Shown here: piece after piece, positions 16,417 to 25,472 of the stretch
Layout of the letters: each line of letters begins with the position of its first letter
Numbering within the stretch: the first letter of the stretch is position 1
NCBI GenBank assembly: GCA_964608315.1
Contig: CAZSNF010000003.1
Location: 124,001 to 188,000 of the forward strand
Source of the DNA: VXPQ01 sp964608315
GTDB taxonomy: Bacteria > Bacteroidota > Rhodothermia > Rhodothermales > VXPQ01
Direction: 5' to 3'
Length of the DNA: 64,000 bases
Notes under the pieces: model-generated
The model's database searches: none
Told to the model about the DNA's origin: nothing
What the model saw: the letters and a program-made list of their open reading frames with translations, nothing else
Made by a program: the position numbers and the translations under genes

Positions 16417-17690
16417 GGCCCGGAAACAGCGAGGCGGGCCAGCGAGCGGCGCGCCATGTCGTTGTCCGGTTCGATGCGCAAGGCGGCTTCCCAGACCCGC
16501 CGCGCATTGTCCGAATCCCCCGACATGGCGTACAAACTGCCCAGGTTGATCAGGGCGTGGACATTGGTCGCATCTGCCTGCGTCATGCCCTCGAACGATC
16601 GAATCGCGGACAAGGTGTCCCCCCGCAACAAATGCAGCACAGCCACATTGTTCCGAAAATCAGGATTACCGGGGTCCAGATAAAGCGCTATGCCATAGGC
16701 TTTCATGGCTTCGTCGTAGCGGCGCGCCCGGCGCAATAACGCCCCGAGGCCCGCATGCGCGTAGGGATCCTCCGCATAGGTCCGGGAGGCTGTAGTCTGG
16801 TTCGTAATTTGCGCCTGGAGCGCACGGAGTTCTTCGGCGTATTGCTGCATCTCTTCCGCTTCGTCCGCACGGCCCAGGCGCATAAGAACCTGCGCCATGT
16901 TGTAATGCGCGCCCTGATGCCACGGCCAATCCTGCACGACGGCTTCCAGCGGAGTCAGGGCCTCTCCCCATCGCCCCAGCTTGACAAGATACGAAGCCGC
17001 ATGATAACGATATTCAGGATTATCGGGCGCATGACGGAGCGCGCGGCGGGCGCTATGGAGCGCGCCCTCGAAATCCCCCAGATCGTCCAGCAGCAACGCC
17101 GTCCCGAAATGGGCCTGCGCAAAGGCGCTGTCGAGCGCCAGGGCCTCCCCGAAAGCATAGCGGGCGCTGTCCGTCTGGCCCAGTTCGATGTATGCGCGGG
17201 CAATGCCCAGCCAGGGGCGAGGATCGGGCGTCGCCTCCAGCTCGCGGCGGTAGTACCCGACCGATTTTCCATACTCCTGCCTGAGCCAGGCCGTATTGCC
17301 CAGATTGTTCCAGACCCCCGGATACGACGGGCGAATCGCAAGAACGGCCCGGTACGCCGAATCCGCCTTGTCGAGCCGGTGCAGTCCGGCGTAAATGCGA
17401 CCGCGCAAAAACGGAATGTCCGCAAGTTCCGGCGCCGCCGCCGCAACGCTGTCTGCGAACGCGAAGGCTTGCGCAAAATCGTTGCGGGCCAGGGCTTCGC
17501 TGCCCAGCCGAAGGAAACGGTTGGCGACAGGAGATATCGGCTGCGCATCCTGCATCCCGGGCGCATCCGGGACTTCTCCGCGGCGCGGTTCGTTTGCGCA
17601 TCCCCCCATCCACACCAGAAAGCACGCCACAGAGAGGCACAGCGTAATCCACCGGCTATACAAAGCGCTACAGGATACGATGCCCCGCAT
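16413..17690 (-). CDS. TPR lipoprotein (module A, third)
   Basis: A 425-residue lipoprotein. The ATG at 17690 gives a short signal with lipobox FLVWMGGC; longer in-frame starts lack a signal. The mature part is tandem tetratricopeptide repeats, for example AELADIPFLRGRIYAGLHRL, PGVWNNLGNTAWLRQEYGKS, AHFGTALLLDDLGDFEGALH and AYGIALYLDPGNPDFRNNVA, about nine in all. It belongs to the same family as the TPR lipoproteins at 17881, 21220 and 36152, which share the signature ALADS followed by APELADI. Likely a periplasmic or outer-membrane scaffold for the neighbouring receptor system. The final TGA overlaps the ATG of the TonB receptor. Confidence 0.85.
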   Translation of the reverse strand: MRGIVSCSALYSRWITLCLSVACFLVWMGGCANEPRRGEVPDAPGMQDAQPISPVANRFLRLGSEALARNDFAQAFAFADSVAAAAPELADIPFLRGRIYAGLHRLDKADSAYRAVLAIRPSYPGVWNNLGNTAWLRQEYGKSVGYYRRELEATPDPRPWLGIARAYIELGQTDSARYAFGEALALDSAFAQAHFGTALLLDDLGDFEGALHSARRALRHAPDNPEYRYHAASYLVKLGRWGEALTPLEAVVQDWPWHQGAHYNMAQVLMRLGRADEAEEMQQYAEELRALQAQITNQTTASRTYAEDPYAHAGLGALLRRARRYDEAMKAYGIALYLDPGNPDFRNNVAVLHLLRGDTLSAIRSFEGMTQADATNVHALINLGSLYAMSGDSDNARRVWEAALRIEPDNDMARRSLARLAVSGP

Positions 17691-17880
17691 GGCGTTATCT
17701 GGTCGTGGCGTGAGGTACAGGGGATTCCCGGAAAACGTATGGGGACAAGGAACAAAGCTGCACCTTCTCCGAATTTCCGGTAATTCCCCGGAATTGGACC
17801 CTCTGAACGCATTCATGATTCCACAACCCGGAATAAATACTCTCGGAACCTTCACCGCTTTCAGGGTTCCAGCGTCCGCG

Positions 17881-19110
17881 TCAGGGAATTTCTTCCGCTG
17901 CCGCCTCCTCCGCAGGCTCCCGGGCAGCGGCGGCTCGGGAGGCGGCCCGGGCGATTTCCAGCGCCTGTCTCCGTTCGACTTCGCGTCCGGCTTGCGCAAA
18001 CCACTTGGCGAGTGCGCGCCACCGCGCCGGATCGTCGGGATAATACGCCGCCGCGGCGCGAGCCATGCCGATCTCGTTATCCAGCTCCTCCAGCGCTTCC
18101 GTGGCGTCCACATGCCGCTGACCTTCTTCGATACGGCCCAGCGCAATCAGCGCGCGCCCGTAGTTATACCGAAAAGAGGAATCATAGGGTTTCGCATATG
18201 CAGCGCGCTCCAGCAAGGGCAACGCGCGCTCCGCATCGCCGGTCTTGAGCAATAACGCGCCCAGCCGGTACGCAAAGTCCGCCTGTTCCGGGTCTTGCGC
18301 CCATGCCGCGCGCGCATGAGGAAGCGCCTCTTCCGTCCGCCCCGCCTCGTCGTACAGCTCGGCCAGCCACGCATGAACCTGCGCATGGGTCGAATCGCGC
18401 GCAAGCGCTTCCCTGTACGCCCACGCCGCGCTGTCGGGCAGGTTCAGCAATTCGTACGCGCGCCCCGTCTGCGCCCAGGCCCGGGACAACGCAGCGGCGT
18501 CCGTCCGCCGATAAAACGTCCGAACAGGCTCTGGAGAAGACAGGATGGCTTCCCGCTGAAGCCGATACCGCCGAATCGCCTCGCTGTATCGCCCTTCTTC
18601 GAATGCAACATTCCCCCGCCGAAACCAGCCATCGCGCAAGTATGGATCAAGGGCCGCGGCGTACGCAAACGCTTCGTCCGCCAGCGCCAGCTGATAGGTG
18701 CGCATCCGAATGCTCCCCAGCAACATGTGCGCTTCCGGCAGGTCAGGGGCCCGTTTCAGGAGGCTGTCCGTCAGCGCAAGCGCCTCCGGGTACCGCCCCG
18801 CCGCCTCTTCCTCGCGCGCTTCCACAAGCAGGAGCCGGACTTCCTCGTCCGCTGCCTGCAAGCGCTCCGCCGGCGTCTGCATGGGCGCGCCGCATCCGGT
18901 CAATGCAAGCCACGCCGCAAGGCATCCTGACGCAAGGATAAAGGATGCTCTGATTAAATCTGCTTCGATCAGCGCTTCACGTTTCGTGGGTACAGGACAC
19001 TGTGCCGGCGTCGTTGAAATCAGCGGTAAACGCTGCGGATTCGGTGCATGGCGGACGTGAAGCGCCCTTCGGGAGGCTGCGAGAGGCACTCTGGCTGTGT
19101 CATTCCTCAT
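17881..19110 (-). CDS. TPR lipoprotein with start region replaced by a repeat (module A, second)
   Basis: From about 18942 downward the frame encodes a TPR lipoprotein: hydrophobic FILASGCLAAWLALTGC with lipobox, then repeats such as RYPEALALTDSLLKRAPDLP and AWLAELYDEAGRTEEALPHA, ending in an Ala/Glu-rich tail. The signal peptide lacks its own Met and basic start because structured repeat A2 ends exactly at base 18943. The only in-frame ATG codons (19110, 19140, 19182) lie inside A2 or its edge; 19110 is given here as the coordinate. Either translation begins in the repeat (adding about 55 residues before the signal, which would probably spoil it), a non-ATG codon is used, or the gene is silent. 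A gap of about 190 bp separates it from the next TPR gene. Confidence 0.7.
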   Translation of the reverse strand: MRNDTARVPLAASRRALHVRHAPNPQRLPLISTTPAQCPVPTKREALIEADLIRASFILASGCLAAWLALTGCGAPMQTPAERLQAADEEVRLLLVEAREEEAAGRYPEALALTDSLLKRAPDLPEAHMLLGSIRMRTYQLALADEAFAYAAALDPYLRDGWFRRGNVAFEEGRYSEAIRRYRLQREAILSSPEPVRTFYRRTDAAALSRAWAQTGRAYELLNLPDSAAWAYREALARDSTHAQVHAWLAELYDEAGRTEEALPHARAAWAQDPEQADFAYRLGALLLKTGDAERALPLLERAAYAKPYDSSFRYNYGRALIALGRIEEGQRHVDATEALEELDNEIGMARAAAAYYPDDPARWRALAKWFAQAGREVERRQALEIARAASRAAAAREPAEEAAAEEIP

Positions 19111-19197
19111 TATGTGGAACCTGCCACATTGCTTCGTCATTCCTTGCCAGCGCACCTCTCGCAGCCTCTGAACTTTGCACATTTAATCAGAGCATCC
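18943..19197 (+). repeat. structured repeat family A, copy A2
   Basis: A 255-bp element with ends GGATGCTCTGATTAAA and the exact complement TTTAATCAGAGCATCC. Stems: GCGCTTCACGT (18972-18982) with ACGTGAAGCGC (19055-19065), and GAGGCTGCGAGAGG (19073-19086) with CCTCTCGCAGCCTC (19155-19168), closing on an ATGTGG/CCACAT tip. Compared with A1, one base pair in each stem is changed on both strands. It interrupts the 5' end of a TPR lipoprotein gene. Confidence 0.88.
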
Positions 19198-19285
19198 TAA
19201 ACAAACGAAATCCGGGCATAACGATTCGATTCGCAGAAACGACCCTTGAAGCGGGCCCTCGCAAGAAGAGCTCATGCAAAATAAG

Positions 19286-19425
19286 GGATATGCTGATCAA
19301 GTCTGCAAAGTTCAGCAGAGGCGGGGCGATTAAGAGGGTCTGTGGTGCGCCTTTGAGCGAAACATCGGGCCCCAAATACCCCCGCCAGCCCATGGCCCTG
19401 CGCACTCCTCGCCTTAAAAACCCAA
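19286..19425 (+). repeat. structured repeat family B, copy B3 (right arm lost)
   Basis: It begins GGATATGCTGATCAAGTCTGC, includes AAGTTCAGCAGAGG (shared with family A ends), then GAGGGTCTGTGGTGCGCC and the B core GAGCGAAACATCGGGCCCC. The sequence breaks off after CTGCGCACTCCTCG without the complementary arm. It sits in the gap after the ASPIC/UnbV gene at 19478, with A2 only 89 bases away. Confidence 0.7.
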
Positions 19426-19477
19426 AACGCTGTCCAATCAACCCGAACCACCTCTCGCCAGGAGCGCCCGCAACGCC

Positions 19478-21223
19478 CTAAGGACGAGGCGAATCTCCCC
19501 AAAAAACGGTTTCCGCAACGCCTGCCCCCTCGACGATGCGCACCTCTCGCCCGGCGGGCATGTTCGCATGCCGCACCGTGTCGCCGCCGGGCCACTGCAC
19601 AATTAGCGTATCCGCCTGCGCAGCAGTACCCAGCCCGAACGTCAACGCCTTCTCCGAAGAAACGAGATAACTCGACCCGGTCCGTACGCGCCGCGTCATC
19701 CGCCGCGCTCCCGCAACCACTGTTGCCTGCGCGCCCAAAGCGTCAACGACGCCCCGCGCGCCTTGCAAGCGTACGCGCAACGACGCGCCGCCTTGCGCCT
19801 CGTTGCGCAACAGATGCACCGGCCCGGCATTCTCCGTAACCAGCACGTCCTCGTCGCCATCCCGATCATAATCGGCCAGCGCCGCCCCGCGGGCAACCAT
19901 CGGCGCGGCAATGGACAACGCATATTCGGAAAAACGTCCGTCCCCGTCATTCAGAAAAAGCTGGGGCGCCTGCCGATACGACAGGCCCTCCGCAGTCCCT
20001 TCCACATCCGGCGAAATATGCCCGTTCGCCAGGAAAATATCCAGATCGCCGTCCAGGTCGGCGTCGAAAAGGCATAGCCCGAAGGTAAGCGTGGGGAGCG
20101 ACGGCAACCCCACCTGCGACTGCGCCGCCCGATCCATAAAAACGCCGGGAGCAATCCGGCGATACAGCCCCGCCGGTTCGTTGGCGAAATGCCCAACGAC
20201 AACCGACGGCGCGCCCGTACGATCCAGTACGCCCACATCCACGCCCATGCCCGCGCGCGCCTGACCGTCCGCGTCATAGGCGACGCCGCTCGCCACTCCT
20301 GATTCCACGAATGCGCCTGCGCCGTCGTTCAGGTACAGCAAATCCCGCTGCGTATCGTTCGCCACCATCAGATCCGGCCAGCCATCCTCGTTGAAATCCC
20401 ATTCGGCGACGCCCAGCGTCTTGCCGGGCGCAGGTAAAAATCCGGCCTCGGCGGTCCGGTCGGCGAAAACGCCGCCCTCGTTGCGGTAAAAGCGGCTGGG
20501 TACGCCATCGTATAACTTGGGGGTGCAGTAGGTTTTGTCGCGCCCGTTCATGGTGCACCACATATCGGTTTCCGGAGACCATGTTACATAATTCGCTACG
20601 TACAAATCGACCTGCCCATCCAGATCGGCGTCGAAAAAGATGGCCGACGTACTCCATGCCTCGTCGTCCGCAAGCCCCGCGGCCTGTCCCGCCTCGGTAA
20701 ACGAAACTTGCCCTCCGGGGCCTGCCTCCCGGTCGTTTCGCAACAACAGGTTCCGTCCGAGGGCCGTCAGGAATATATCCGGATCCCCGTCGTTGTCATA
20801 GTCGGCGATGGCGAGGCCCATCCCGTACGCATGCACGTCGGCCAGGCCGGTTTCCACGGTAACCTCCGTAAAATACCCGCCTTCGTTCCGATACAGGCGA
20901 ATGGCGGGCGGCGCAACGTCCCCCCGACCCGGCCATACGCCCCCCGCAACCAGCGCAATGTCCTGCCATCCGTCCCCGTCGTAATCCAGAAAGCCGGCGC
21001 CGCCGCCCATCGTCTCGGGAAACCACATTTCCCCGAATGCCCCGGTAACATGCCGAAACGCGCCCAGCCCGGCCTCCTCCGTAACATGCGTAAAACGCAG
21101 CGCCTCCGATGGCTCCTCCGAAGCAGACGCCTCCTCGGCAAGACGCTCGTCGTCCACGCCGCACCCGCCCAAAACGAGGAGCGCGCCCGCAACCACCGGA
21201 ATCAGGCGATGAAAAGCGATCAC
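19478..21223 (-). CDS. CRTAC1-type ASPIC/UnbV lipoprotein with FG-GAP repeats (module A, second)
   Basis: A 581-residue secreted protein. The start is set at a GTG (21223) whose last bases overlap the TGA of the TPR gene upstream; this gives a signal with lipobox VLGGC. The body carries FG-GAP/VCBS calcium-type loops (FLDYDGDGWQD, ADYDNDGDPDIF, DADLDGQVDLYVANY, DFNEDGWPDLMVANDT, DADLDGDLDIFLANGH, ADYDRDGDEDVLVTE), and the C-terminal ASPIC/UnbV domain (GSSYLVSSEKALTFGLG, then LIVQWPGG). A conserved insertion with two cysteines (MWC...TYC) occurs near residue 235. These propellers probably bind Ca2+ and lie on the cell surface; the function is unknown. Four paralogues are in this window. Confidence 0.88.
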   Translation of the reverse strand: MIAFHRLIPVVAGALLVLGGCGVDDERLAEEASASEEPSEALRFTHVTEEAGLGAFRHVTGAFGEMWFPETMGGGAGFLDYDGDGWQDIALVAGGVWPGRGDVAPPAIRLYRNEGGYFTEVTVETGLADVHAYGMGLAIADYDNDGDPDIFLTALGRNLLLRNDREAGPGGQVSFTEAGQAAGLADDEAWSTSAIFFDADLDGQVDLYVANYVTWSPETDMWCTMNGRDKTYCTPKLYDGVPSRFYRNEGGVFADRTAEAGFLPAPGKTLGVAEWDFNEDGWPDLMVANDTQRDLLYLNDGAGAFVESGVASGVAYDADGQARAGMGVDVGVLDRTGAPSVVVGHFANEPAGLYRRIAPGVFMDRAAQSQVGLPSLPTLTFGLCLFDADLDGDLDIFLANGHISPDVEGTAEGLSYRQAPQLFLNDGDGRFSEYALSIAAPMVARGAALADYDRDGDEDVLVTENAGPVHLLRNEAQGGASLRVRLQGARGVVDALGAQATVVAGARRMTRRVRTGSSYLVSSEKALTFGLGTAAQADTLIVQWPGGDTVRHANMPAGREVRIVEGAGVAETVFWGDSPRP

Positions 21224-22467
21224 GGCGTACGGGGCGAAGCAGGAAGTTGCGCCAGATACGAGACCGCCTCTTCGTGGCCGGGAGCATGTTCGAGCACGGT
21301 TTCCCAGGCAGCGCGGGCTTCTGCATAGTCGCCCGACAACGCATGGAGCGTACCCAGGTTCAACCATACGTCCGGCTGGGTGGGGGCATGTTGCAACAGG
21401 GCTTCGTATCGCCCCAGCGCCGTGGCGGTGTCCCCGGCGGCGAGATGCAGGTTGGCGATGTTATTGTGCAGTTCCAGCCACCGCGGGCGCAGGGAAAGCG
21501 CCACCGTAAGCGCCTCGATGGCTTCGCTCACCCGGCCCGATCTGCGCAAGGATTCCCCGTACTGCACCCAAAGCAGGGGCTCCATGCTGTTCGTCTTGAT
21601 GCGCTCCACCCACTGCTCGACGTCGCGCTGCATGTCCAGCAGCGTATCGGCGCGGGCAAGGTATTGCGCGGCGCGCTCCGCTTCGCCAAGGCCGTTCAGC
21701 GCCTGCCCAAGATTGTAATGCGCCGGATAGTGCCATGGAATCCCGTCGGCTACGCGGGTCAGAATGTCCGCGGCGGCCTCCAGATCGCCGCTGCGCAAAT
21801 GCTGCACTCCGTATACGTAGGCATAGTTCAGATTGTCCGGGTCCAGCGCAATGCCTTGCGCAGAGTACGCAAGAGCCTCCGCAAAATCCCCTGCGTCTTC
21901 ATGGAGTTGCCCAAGCCACATATATGCGGTCGGATTGGAAGAATCCGCTGCAATGGCCCGCTCGTACGCCTGGCGCGCGCTGTCCGGCTTGCCCGTGTCT
22001 GCATAGACCCGCCCGAGTTGCGTCAGATAGTCCGTCGTTTCCACAACGAGGCTGCGTTCTTTTCGGTAGAGCGCAAGCGCTTCCGCCGGCTCGCCGTACA
22101 TATAGGCCCCGTTCCCCCGGTTGAACCACACGCCCGGATAGTCCGGATCCAGTTCCAGCGTCTTCTCATAGGCTTCCGTAGCCATATCCATCTGCCGAAG
22201 CGCCGTAAAGATGCGGCCGCGCATAAAGGGAATGTCGGCCAGTTCGGGCGCATAGCGGGCCGCGCTGTCCGCCAGCGCGAGGGCCGCGCTGTAGTACTTC
22301 GTCTCGAAAGCCTGCTGCGCGTCGAGCAGAAATTCCACCGCTTTCGGATCGACGTCGCGACGCGCCAGTTCGGTCCGGGACGGGGCGTCCCCCGAACCGC
22401 CGCACCCCCCCGCGGCGAGAAAAACCATCGCCCCGAGGCAGGCTATCCATGTACTCGCGCTGCGCAT
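21220..22467 (-). CDS. TPR lipoprotein (module A, first)
   Basis: A 415-residue lipoprotein. The ATG at 22467 gives a signal with lipobox LAAGGC. Repeats include FLLDAQQAFETKYYSAALAL, AELADIPFMRGRIF-like (PELADIPFMRGRIFTAL), YPGVWFNRGNGAYMYGEPAE, and PDVWLNLGTLHALSGDYAEA. It is the closest relative in the window of the 36152 gene (module B), sharing TTAYMWLGQLHE-type and HYNLGQAL-type motifs. It lies 82 bp after one ASPIC/UnbV gene and overlaps the GTG start of the next by 4 bases, so TPR and ASPIC/UnbV proteins are made together. Confidence 0.88.
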   Translation of the reverse strand: MRSASTWIACLGAMVFLAAGGCGGSGDAPSRTELARRDVDPKAVEFLLDAQQAFETKYYSAALALADSAARYAPELADIPFMRGRIFTALRQMDMATEAYEKTLELDPDYPGVWFNRGNGAYMYGEPAEALALYRKERSLVVETTDYLTQLGRVYADTGKPDSARQAYERAIAADSSNPTAYMWLGQLHEDAGDFAEALAYSAQGIALDPDNLNYAYVYGVQHLRSGDLEAAADILTRVADGIPWHYPAHYNLGQALNGLGEAERAAQYLARADTLLDMQRDVEQWVERIKTNSMEPLLWVQYGESLRRSGRVSEAIEALTVALSLRPRWLELHNNIANLHLAAGDTATALGRYEALLQHAPTQPDVWLNLGTLHALSGDYAEARAAWETVLEHAPGHEEAVSYLAQLPASPRTP

Positions 22468-22548
22468 ATAGGGATACTTTCGTAAAAATGATCTTCTGTC
22501 CGCCGCCCTTTCCGTACAGGCAAACGCAGGCGCGGCCAAAACGGTTCG

Positions 22549-24348
22549 TTACGGAACGATGGGCAATGCCGTTCGCGACGCCATCCCCTCCCCTTCGATC
22601 ATGTGCACTTCGTAACCCGCCGGTATATCGACATGGCGCTCCAGACGGCCATCCGGCCATCGTATGGTCAGCGTATCCGCCCGGTCCGCCGCTCCCAGTC
22701 CGAACGTCAGCGTTTTTTCCGATTGCGAAAGATATCCGGAGCCTGTCCGGATCCGCCGCACTTGCCGTACGCCGCCCGCCGTAACCGTAACCTGCGCGCC
22801 CAGCGCATCCGGATTGCCCGCCCCGCTGCCCGGACGCCCCGAAAGACGCACCCGCAACACATGTCCCCCGAACGAATCGTTGCGCAACAGACGGGCCGGG
22901 CCATTGTTTTCCGTAACCAGCAAATCCACGTCCCCGTCCCGATCGTAGTCGGCCTTCGCCACGGCCCGGGCCACCATCGCTTCCGCAAACGCGCCGCCGA
23001 CAGAGTCCGCCATATCCACCCAGGTTCCTTCCCCCCTGTTGACGAACAAATGAGGGGGCTGCCGATACGCCGCCCCGTCGATCGGATCGAGGTACACATG
23101 CCCGTTGGCCACGTACAAATCAAGGTCGCCGTCCAGCTCGGCGTCGAAGAGCAACACCCCGAAAGCCAGCGTAGTCAAGCTGGATTGCCCGATGCGAGAG
23201 GCCGCCGCGCGATCCATGAACCACCCGCTTGCCGTCCTGCGGTACACCCCGATCATTTCACTGGAAAAATTCCCCACGAAAACGGAGGGCATGCCCGTCG
23301 TATCCACGATCCCGATATCCACGCCCATCCCGGCGCGCGCTTCCCCGTGCTCCCCGTAGGCGATCCCGCTGCGCACCCCTTGTTCCGTGAACGCGCCGGC
23401 GCCGTCGTTCATATACAACAGGTCCGGCTCTCCGTCGTTCACAACCACCAGATCAGACCAGCCGTCCTCGTTGAAGTCCCATTCGGCGACGGCCAGCGAC
23501 TTGCCGGGCCCGCCCGTCAAACCGCTCGCATGCGTGCGCTCGGTGAACGTACCGTCCCCGTTATTGCGGTAAAAATACCCCGGCGCCCCGGGATACGTGG
23601 CCGGCCGGCAATAATCCGGGCGCCCGTCCGCCCGAAAACATTCCATGTCGCTGGACAACGACCATAAGGCGTAGCCGGGCACATAGAGATCAAGATGTCC
23701 GTCCAGGTCGGCGTCGAAAAACAGCGGCGAACTGCTCCATCCCGAGGGACCCGCCACGCCCGCCATGCGGCCGATCTCCGTAAAAAAACGCTCGCCCGAA
23801 AGCCTGGAGTCGTTGCGAAAAAGCAAATTTTCCCCAAAAGTCGCAAGAAAAATATCCTGGTCGCCGTCGCTATCGTAATCGGCGGCGGTTATTCCGGTGC
23901 CCCAGGCCCGCGCGTCGTCCAGCCCCGCCTCGCGAGTCGTCTCGATAAACGTCCCGTCCCGGTTGTTGCGGAAAAGGCGCAGGGCGCGCACGTCCGACGG
24001 ACCCGTTGGCGACAAACTGCCTCCTCCCACCAGAACAATATCCTCCCAGCCATCCCCGTCGTAATCCACGAATCCGCCTCCGGCGCCCATCTGTTCGGGA
24101 AACCAGAAACGGCCCTCGCTTCCGTTTTCGTGACGGAAATCCCCCAAACCGGCCGCAGAAGAAACTTCCTGAAAGGCGACGCCGCGAGAAACGACAGCCT
24201 GCGTATTACGCGAGCGCTCCCCGCATCCGCCCGAAAAAATCAGGACGACGAGGCCCAGCGCTCCAACGGCGACAATGGCGCGCAGGCATCCTTCCGAAAA
24301 CGTCAGGCGCCGACGAACGGCGATGCACATGCACAGGATGCAATGCAA
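22549..24348 (-). CDS. CRTAC1-type ASPIC/UnbV lipoprotein (module A, first)
   Basis: A 599-residue protein with a hydrophobic signal and lipobox (VVLIFSGGC); Met7 is an alternative start. FG-GAP loops: FVDYDGDGWEDIVLVGGG, ADYDSDGDQDIFLATFG, DADLDGHLDLYVPGYA, DFNEDGWSDLVVVND, DAELDGDLDLYVANGHV, ADYDRDGDVDLLVTENN. The C-terminal ASPIC/UnbV domain follows (GSGYLSQSEKTLTFGLGAAD, then IRWPDG). The paired-cysteine insertion (MECF...DYCRP) is present. It starts 5 bp after the PorV-like gene, so both are probably on one mRNA with the large TonB receptor upstream. Confidence 0.88.
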   Translation of the reverse strand: MHCILCMCIAVRRRLTFSEGCLRAIVAVGALGLVVLIFSGGCGERSRNTQAVVSRGVAFQEVSSAAGLGDFRHENGSEGRFWFPEQMGAGGGFVDYDGDGWEDIVLVGGGSLSPTGPSDVRALRLFRNNRDGTFIETTREAGLDDARAWGTGITAADYDSDGDQDIFLATFGENLLFRNDSRLSGERFFTEIGRMAGVAGPSGWSSSPLFFDADLDGHLDLYVPGYALWSLSSDMECFRADGRPDYCRPATYPGAPGYFYRNNGDGTFTERTHASGLTGGPGKSLAVAEWDFNEDGWSDLVVVNDGEPDLLYMNDGAGAFTEQGVRSGIAYGEHGEARAGMGVDIGIVDTTGMPSVFVGNFSSEMIGVYRRTASGWFMDRAAASRIGQSSLTTLAFGVLLFDAELDGDLDLYVANGHVYLDPIDGAAYRQPPHLFVNRGEGTWVDMADSVGGAFAEAMVARAVAKADYDRDGDVDLLVTENNGPARLLRNDSFGGHVLRVRLSGRPGSGAGNPDALGAQVTVTAGGVRQVRRIRTGSGYLSQSEKTLTFGLGAADRADTLTIRWPDGRLERHVDIPAGYEVHMIEGEGMASRTALPIVP

Positions 24349-24353
24349 TGCGC

Positions 24354-25391
24354 TTAGAAAGACAGGCTCACGCCCATGCGATGGACCGCGCCGAAAAGCC
24401 CGAAGGCCGTATAGGCGTAGTCCGCCGAAAAGCCAATCGACGACGTATCGTATTTCAGGCCGCCCCCGACACTGACGCTCTGTTCGTCCGTCGGATAGGT
24501 ATACCCTGCGCGCACAGATACGAGGTCCATGAACGTATACTCTCCGCCGGCCTTGAGTTGCTCGGAAAAGTCCCGCGGACGCTCTGCTTCCAGCGAAAAG
24601 CGCAAGGCGTGCACGTTCGGATCCATGGCCGTAAGGTCGAGCACGTTCATGGATACGCCCACGTTGAAGGTGAGCGGAAGTTCGAAGTTCTCCTGCACGT
24701 AGCGCAATTCCCTCGCGAAGTTGCGTACGCTCATGGCCAGGTTCAGGCTGCGGAATCCGGTGCGGTACATCAATCCGAAGTCAAACGCCACGGTGGACGT
24801 GGAATTGGACTCGGTGGTCCCGTCCGACGACAGAACCGCATCGGAGAGGTCCTGCAAAACATACTTGGCGTTGCCGCCTACGCTGAATCGATCTGTTACG
24901 GCGACCCCGTACCCAAGGCCGATCGCCATGGCGGAAGGATCGGGGTTGCTTACGCCCAGGGTCGAGTACTCATCATACCCCCGCTCGTTCGTCGCCGCGA
25001 TGGTGCCAATAATGCCGCCGCCGTAATCGGCGAACAGCAACGACGCCCCGAATACCCCGTACCCCGTACGGATAGCGGCGCTCGCCGTATTGTACGTGAT
25101 GTCCGCAATCCAGTTCGTAACGCCGAAGCCGGCGCTGATCCTGTTTTCCATCCAGCCCATCGCCGCCGGATTATAGAACATGGCCGACGACGAAGCGAAC
25201 TCGCTGGCGGTCATGGCGTCGCTCTGCGCCGCCGCGCGCGGATCCACGGATACCTCAAGGAACTTGAAGTTCGTCTGCGCCAGTTTGTCCGTGCCGACGT
25301 CTTCGGTGGTGATCTGCGCGAAAGCTTCCGATGCGGTAAACACGGCAAGCGCCGCAAGGACGATCAGGGTTATGTAGCGGTGGTAGGTCAT
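24354..25391 (-). CDS. PorV/PorQ family outer-membrane protein (module A)
   Basis: A 345-residue beta-barrel of the PorV/PorQ family, which in type IX secretion carries cargo from the translocon to the attachment complex. Signal peptide to about residue 26 (FTASEAFAQ). The family opening is FKFLEVSVDPRAAAQSDAMT, then SSSAMFYNPAAMGWME, and the C-terminus YAYTAFGLFGAVHRMGVSLS ends in Phe as barrel proteins do. It lies next to a secreted protein with a sorting-like C-terminus, the expected client. The paralogue at 40929 has the same neighbours. Confidence 0.85.
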   Translation of the reverse strand: MTYHRYITLIVLAALAVFTASEAFAQITTEDVGTDKLAQTNFKFLEVSVDPRAAAQSDAMTASEFASSSAMFYNPAAMGWMENRISAGFGVTNWIADITYNTASAAIRTGYGVFGASLLFADYGGGIIGTIAATNERGYDEYSTLGVSNPDPSAMAIGLGYGVAVTDRFSVGGNAKYVLQDLSDAVLSSDGTTESNSTSTVAFDFGLMYRTGFRSLNLAMSVRNFARELRYVQENFELPLTFNVGVSMNVLDLTAMDPNVHALRFSLEAERPRDFSEQLKAGGEYTFMDLVSVRAGYTYPTDEQSVSVGGGLKYDTSSIGFSADYAYTAFGLFGAVHRMGVSLSF

Positions 25392-25472
25392 TGAATCCTT
25401 TCTATTTAGGTCCTGAGCGCATCCCCGGCGACCGTCGCAAGGGCGGCAACGGGGGGATGCTGCGTGGCGTGT

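Noticed and set aside
16413..18146. Longer TPR protein starting at 18146
   Set aside because: The added 152 codons overlap another gene and are basic and low in structure; the ATG at 17690 gives a lipoprotein signal like those of the sister genes.
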